A stretch of 64,000 nt of DNA from Guillardia theta CCMP2712 (Eukaryota > Cryptophyceae > Pyrenomonadales > Geminigeraceae): positions 1 to 64,000 of the forward strand of contig NW_005434659.1 in assembly GCF_000315625.1 (NCBI RefSeq), given 5' to 3'. The notes under the pieces were generated by a model. It saw nothing but the letters and a program-made list of their open reading frames with translations. It was not told the origin of the DNA and did not search any database. Position 1 is the stretch's first letter, and every line of letters starts with the position of its first letter. Shown here piece by piece: positions 58,369 through 64,000 of this stretch. A program made the translations under genes and the position numbers.

Positions 58369-61300
58369 ATGTCGCAGTTCCGTTCTGAAGAAATGCAGCT
58401 TGTGCAGCTGTTCATCCAAAGTGAAGCTGCACATGACACCTTGCAGGCGCTGGGGAGCTTGAATGATGGCGATGGCGCCATTCAGTTCAAGGACTTGAAC
58501 TCAGACAAGAGCGCTTTCCAGCGACTGTTCGTCTCAGATGTTCGTCGGTGTGACGACATGCTCCGTATCATGAGATTTCTCAAGGAGATGATGGCGAAGG
58601 AGAAGGGCATTCGCAAGATCGATGCTGGCAGTAGGCTTCCAACTCTTCACGAGCTGCACGACCGTCTGATTGAGCTAGAGAAGGAGCTGAAACAGCATAG
58701 CTCTGCGTTCACCCAGCTTCAGAAGCAAGACAACGAGCTCCGAGAGCACAGCATTGTGCTCGAGAAGGGGGAGGACTGGTTCTCTTCAGCTTACAGCCGT
58801 GGGGTTGCATTCACCGCTCCTTCGACGCGTGAGGATGGCACGGTTGAGATGACTGCCATGGAAGATGGCATGATGGGGACTAGATCGCAGAGCATGCTCG
58901 GTCACATCGCTGGTTGCATTCCCAGCGAGAATGTGCATGACCTGTCGCTGACCCTGTTCCGTGCAACTCGCGGCAACATGCTTCTCCGTCATGAAGACAT
59001 CAACGATCCTTTCCCTGATCCAAACACGGGTGAACCAATCCAGAAGTCTGTGTTCGTCATCTTCTTCTCTGGAGAGAGGTCTCGCATTAAGATCGAGAAG
59101 ATTTGTGACTCGTATGGTGCAACCAAGTACAAGCTCCCAGAGGAGAGGGCTCAAAGAGACACCCTGAAGAACGAAGTTCATGATAAGAAGAAGGACATGG
59201 AAACAGTCCTGAACAAGACCCGCGAGTTCAGAATCCGCAAACTTGGAGACGTGAAGGGCAACATCGATGAATGGTTCGACTTTGTCATGAGAGAGAAGGC
59301 CATCTTCTACACTCTCAACATGTTCAACTATGACGTTACCCACAAGTGCCTCATTGCTGAGGGCTGGTGCCCGACAGAGGACATGGACAATATCCGGGAG
59401 GCACTTCGCAAGGGAACCACGATGAGCCAGGCGTCAGTGCAGACCGTGATCAATGTTGTGAAGAGTAGGGAAACTCCCCCCACATTCTTCCGCAACGCTG
59501 TGTTCGCCAAGGGTACGCAGTCGATCGTTGACGCGTATGGTATGGCGAGGTACCAAGAGTTCAATCCGGCAACCTTCTCCTTCATTACCTTCCCTTTCCT
59601 GTTCGGTGTGATGTTCGGTGATATTGGCCACGGCTTCATCATGGCATTGTGCGGGTTGCTTTTGGTTCTTTATGAGAAGAAGCTCGCATACCTTGCCAAG
59701 GATGAAATGTTTGGAACGGTGTACAAGGGCAGATACAACATCCTTCTTATGGGTATCTTTGCGACCTACTCTGGTTTTATCTACAACGAATTGTTTGCGG
59801 TCCCTTTGGAAATCTGGGGATCGACCGCCTGGTACTTTACGTCGTGGGCGATGTTGTTGTCCGACTCATGTTCTCCTCCTAGGTGCTCTGGTGAGATGGC
59901 TGAGGATGGATCCTGCATGGCGATCCCAGGTGAGGGACAGTTGGGAATGCGCGTCCTTGATGGGTCACTCGGCTTCCTGTAGGCACGGACCCATCGAAGC
60001 AAACACAGAAGTGGCTGAGAACCAACATCAACGAAGCTTTCGACCATGGCAAATCCACTGGAGCCGAGGTGCGTTGTGAAGCGCAGATGCGCAGCTGGAT
60101 CTTCGACAGGAGGGTTTCTGACAGTGGGTTCAGGTTTCCTGGGAGCCCTACCCCTTTGGAACTGACCCTGGTTGGGCTCACACCTCGAACAAGCTCAATG
60201 CAGCCAATTCGTTCAAGATGAAGTTCGCGATCATTGCTGGAGTCATTCAGATGGTGGCCGGAGTTTGCACTAAGCTCATGAACACCCTCTACTTTCAGGT
60301 GACTTGAGCATGCTGCCTCGTGCTCTCCTGACGAGTTTGTGTAGGACTGGGTCACCTTGTACTGGGTGTACATCCCTGAGATGGTGTTCATCAATTCCAT
60401 CTTCGGCTATCTTTGCATCTTGATCTTCACCAAGTGGACAACCAACTGGGATGCGACTTTCGTGGTCAACAACGACTTCGTGGTGTCGATCCCCCAGAGG
60501 TACTGCATGAACGACCTGAGCAATGTGCCCTGCTGGACTCCCCCCTTCAACCCCAGCAGGAATGCCATCTCGAGCTTGTCAAAACTTCCGAGTCACATGT
60601 GGTGCATGAAGAGCGACGCTCCCACCGCTGGTTGTGCCGTCTACAAGTACAAGGACAGGCTCATCGTGGAGTCCAACGTGTTCGGCAACAACACTCTCAT
60701 CGACCCGACCATCTTCAACTCGAGGGCCTGCGAGTCGTCGGCCGCTGGTTGTGTCATGTGGAAGCAGTCTCCTCCTTCCCTCCTCGACTCGCTCATCAAG
60801 ATGTTCATGGACATTGGAAACGTCCCGGTCGAGAACCAGATCATCCCCGGACAAGGCGGCCTTCAGGTCTTCCTGATCCTCTGTGCGGTGATTGCTGTGC
60901 CCTGCCTCCTGCTGCCAAAGCCCTACATCCTTAAGTGGGAGCACGAGAAGCAGTCGCAGATGGGTCACCGCCTCGAGGATGAGCACGACACGGAGCTCGG
61001 ACCAGCTGGAGGACATGGCGGACATGGACACGGACATGGCGAGGAGTTTGACTTTGGGGAGGAGATGGTGCATCAGATGATTCACACCATCGAGTACGTG
61101 CTGGGCTGCATCTCCAACACCGCCTCCTACCTGCGTCTGTGGGCTCTTTCCTTGGCTCACGCTCAGCTCTCGGAGGTCTTCTGGGAGAAGACGGTGGTTG
61201 AGATCGGCCTGGAGTCTGCCGACACCATGATGATCTTCATCTGCATCGGGGCATGGGCTTGCTTTACCGTCGGAGTTCTCATGGGTATGGAAAGCTTGTC

Positions 61301-61430
61301 GGCATTCTTGCATGCCCTCCGTCTCCACTGGGTTGAGTTCATGAACAAGTTCTACTTCGGAGATGGTTACAAGTTCATGCCGTTCGCCTTCAACGACATC
61401 GGTTCTGTCCTCGGCGAAACTGTCGAATGA
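58369..61430 (+). CDS. V-type H+-ATPase subunit a (116-kDa Vo subunit)
   Basis: Five exons (58369-59831, 59883-59929, 59983-60068, 60134-60298, 60345-61430) join in frame to about 948 residues. The N-terminal cytosolic half begins FRSEEMQLVQLFIQSEAAHDTL, as in Vph1/ATP6V0A. The membrane half has TFPFLFGVMFGDIGHGF-type helices (seen as ITFPFLFGVMFGDIGHG), the YPFGTDPGW loop, and ASYLRLWALSLAHAQLSEVFW near the C-terminus. The last contains the arginine essential for proton transfer in the family. Subunit a forms the two proton half-channels beside the c-ring and acidifies endomembrane compartments or vacuoles. The length exceeds the usual 800-850 residues, mostly in luminal loops around 60420-60850. 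It converges on the TPR gene with a 160-bp gap. Confidence 0.95.
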
Positions 61431-61590
61431 GCTCAATGAGCTTGCGGGCCTTGATGGTAGTCATGAAGTTTTCTAGATTTAATAGACACAAGGCTAAAGC
61501 GATCCTGTACCCTCCTCCTTGACGTGCTTGTCTTTGTGTTGGTGAACTTTCAGTCAGCTTCTTTGCTTCTTCATTCTACATGTCGCTACT
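61431..61590. other. Convergent 3' intergenic gap
   Basis: 160 bp between the stops of V-ATPase subunit a and the TPR gene; both 3' UTRs must end here. No polyadenylation signal of AATAAA form is obvious. Confidence 0.5.
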
Positions 61591-64000
61591 TCAGAGAATC
61601 ACGATTTCAGATGCTAGCTTGTAGTATCTCTGCGCTTGCTCTGCGTCGTTGAGGACCTGCTCCAGGTATTCGCCGTAGGCCTGCAATGGAAGTAAGAACG
61701 CTGAGGAGCCGGCGAGGATAAGTAGGCGAGGGGAAGACGTGGAACGAGGAGATCGAGGGATGGGGATGGCGAGGGAGGAGGAGGAAGGAGAGATTACCTG
61801 GAGGACTTGAGAGCACTGGGGGAGGAGGGAGAGGGCGGACTTGAAGTAGCCATGGACGTTGGGGTCCGAGTCTCGGATGCTCTGAAGGAAGTCCACGTAA
61901 AAGTCGATCACCGCCGAGTCCGACGGGTCCGCCTCGATGGCTCGCAGGAAGTTCTGGTTCGCGCCGTCATGGTCGTGCTGGTTGTAGGCGAGGAAACGCG
62001 CGTAGCTCGAGAGGTTGTAGGCGTGACGCGGGTCCACCTGGATCGCCAGCTTGTAGTAGTGCTCGGCTAGCTGATGATCCTCCTTCTCAGTCTCGAGGAA
62101 GGATGCGTAGTTCCCTAGGATGTCCGCGTTGTTGCCGCACTGCACCGCCCGCTGGAAGTGCGCGTCCGCCATGACGTGGTCGCCTCGCACCGAGTGAAGG
62201 AAGTAGGCGAACTTGCCGAGGGTGACGGCGTTGAAGGGATCCGCCTCGATCGCTCGCTTGTAGTAGACCTCCGCCGAGTCGTTGTCGTGCTGCACCTCAG
62301 CAACAAACGACGCATACGAGCCGAGGATGTCACCGTTCCTGGGGTCCTGCTGGATTGCGCGACGGAAGAGTGCATCGGCCTGCTCGTGCTCGTCTAGGAC
62401 GGAGGACAGGTAGAGAGCGAAGGCGGCCAGGTGGGGCCCGTTAGTTGGATCTGCAGCAACGGCCTGCTCGAAGAGGAGACGGTTGTCATCGATCGCATCC
62501 TCACGAGTGCGCGAGCGGAAGAGCGCGAAGCTTGCGAGCACGCGAGCGTCTTTGTGCTGGCAGGCTGCCAGTGCCCTGGTGAACAAGCGTTCAGCCTTGT
62601 CGTCGTCCTTCTTGCAAGTCTCCATGAAATGCGCGAAGTTGAGGAGGAAGTCAACGTCCTCGGGGCAGAGCTCCAGCGATCGCTCGAACATCTTCTCTGC
62701 CTCTTCGTAGTCACATCGCACGTACCCCAGAAACACCGCAAAGTTGGCGATCAGCCCAGCATCAGCAGGGGCGCAGTCGACCTGAGAAGTCGTCAGGGTC
62801 CAGCAGGAGGGGAGCTGGCGGGCGATCACCGCTCGGCGGTAGAGGTTGTCAGCACGTTCGATGAATGGCGCCATGTCCTCTCCCTGCCTGCAGAGGCTCA
62901 TCAGCAGGTTCGCGTACCCCCCAAGGTTCTCCGCCCTCGTCCCGTCCGCGTCGATGGCCCTGCAGTAAATCTCCTCCGCTGCCTCCAAGTCCTGCTGCGA
63001 GTGCGCCAGAAAGTTCGCATAAGCCCCCAGCACGTCGGCGCTATCAGGAGCGAGGGCGAGGGCTCGCTTGTAGAACTTCTCCGCCTCCTTCATGTCTCTC
63101 TGCACGTTCTCCGCAAAATCTGCTCGCATGGAGAGCACGATCGGGTTCTCAGGCTCGTTGCTGACCGCGAGCTCGAGTAGCTCGAGCGCCCTGTCCTTGT
63201 CACCCCGGACGTTGGAGAGGAAGGAGGCGAAGTAGGCAAGGTTGAGGCCGCTGCTGCCTTGAACTCCCACCGAGAGCTTGTAGTACTCCTCCGCTGCATC
63301 CATATTCTGTCGTACTCGTTCGAGGTAGACGGCATACCGGCCGAGGATCCTCGCGTTTGAACTGTCCGCCTCCACCGCCATCTTCAGGTACTTCTCCGCA
63401 TTTTCTTGCGAGTTTTCGTCGCCGTCCATGAGGTAAATCGCGTAGTTGCTGAGATTCGTCGCATCGTGCGGGTCAGCCTCGATGGCTCGCCTGTAGTACT
63501 CTCCCGACTGACTGCGATCACCGCCAACGTTGGACAGGAACTCAGCGTAACTGCCCAAGACGACGGCATCGGAAGGGTACAAGCTGATTGCCTTGAGATA
63601 CAGCTCCTGCAGCCCCAGCAGTCACTACCTTCCTCCTCTACCGCACGTCAAACCTCCGCTCCATCGCTGTCCTGCACCTGCAGCAGGGCCGAGGCCAAGC
63701 CAAGGAGCCCAACCACGTTCTGAGGGTCAGCGAAGTGACAACGACGGTAGACCTCGGACGCGCTTTCCATGTCTTGCCTCACACTTCACATCGTGAGCTC
63801 GCTAGCATCTCCTCCCACAGGACTCACCTGCTCAAGAACTCTGCATACCGGGCAAGCACCCCCGAGTTCTGTGAATCTTGGTTGATCGATCGCTTGTACA
63901 TGGACTCAGCGGCGTCTGGGTCGTGAAGGACTTGCTCGAGGAAGAAAGCATACTCGCCCATGATCCTCGCATCATCAGAGATCTGCTGCAAGCGTCATGC
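61591..64000 (-). CDS. TPR repeat protein, 5' end outside window
   Basis: Made almost entirely of 36-39-residue TPR units with a strict signature: ILGSYASF(L/V), then DxAExYYKRAIExDP. More than 15 units are visible (LAEHYYKLAIQVDPRHAYNL; SAEVYYKRAIEADPFNAVTL; AEKFYKRALALAPDSADVLG). The main exon runs from about 63585 to 61800. A last exon, after a GTAATC...TGCAG intron, encodes AYGEYLEQVLNDAEQAQRYY and ends at 61591. Upstream exons near 63665-63770 (SASEVYRRCHFADPQNVVGL) and 63830-63985 (IMGEYAFFLEQVLHDPDAAE) continue past the right edge. TPR solenoids are protein-binding scaffolds; no catalytic domain is visible, and the partner is unknown. The regularity of the repeats suggests internal expansion. 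Confidence 0.85.

Overview
This is nuclear DNA of a eukaryotic microbe, probably an alga. Almost every gene has GT-AG introns of about 46-71 nt. The gene content is eukaryotic: a CHD-type remodeller, V-ATPase subunit a, a voltage-gated cation channel with EF-hands, RRM proteins and a SET-domain protein. The telomere-type repeat is CCCTAAA/TTTAGGG. A cryptophyte such as Guillardia theta would fit: two proteins start with signal-peptide-like segments as in secondary-plastid algae, TPR repeats are abundant, and there is a WD40-ankyrin-ADP-ribosyltransferase. That is inference; no sequence here proves the species.

Layout. 1-2031: left edge with CCCTAAA arrays and two minus-strand hypothetical genes. 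In one of them a telomeric array appears to be an intron. 2113-4385 (+): a WD40-ankyrin-ADP-ribosyltransferase gene broken by frameshifts. 6003-8570 (-): PH-domain, single-domain voltage-gated channel with EF-hands. 9344-13723 (+): intron-dense TPR/SH3/zinc-finger gene. 14313-35115 (-): a giant type I membrane protein built from dozens of Cys-rich CCP/sushi-like modules, with large, near-perfect internal duplications. 35643-37388 (+): RRM protein. 37634-39702 (-): zinc finger-ankyrin-AAA+ protein. 39703-41069: low-complexity intergenic DNA. 41070-46146 (+): long coiled-coil protein. 46451-48172 (-): SET-like protein with N-terminal targeting sequence. 48416-50065 (+): unknown protein. 50154-55168 (-): Tudor/Agenet-chromo-chromo-SNF2-ARID-ARID remodeller. 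55990-56880 (-): RRM protein with signal-peptide-like N-terminus. 58369-61430 (+): V-ATPase subunit a. 61591-64000 (-): TPR protein running off the right edge.

The genes look like an ordinary nuclear neighbourhood and not a co-regulated cluster. Neighbours alternate in strand, often with short convergent gaps (88-300 bp) and wider divergent gaps holding simple repeats. The most unusual items are the in-frame duplications in the giant surface protein, the remodeller that carries ARIDs in the same chain as a CHD motor, the telomeric-repeat intron, and the decayed ADP-ribosyltransferase. Exon joins were made by eye from GT-AG signals and reading-frame continuity; where a join is not resolved, the entry says so.
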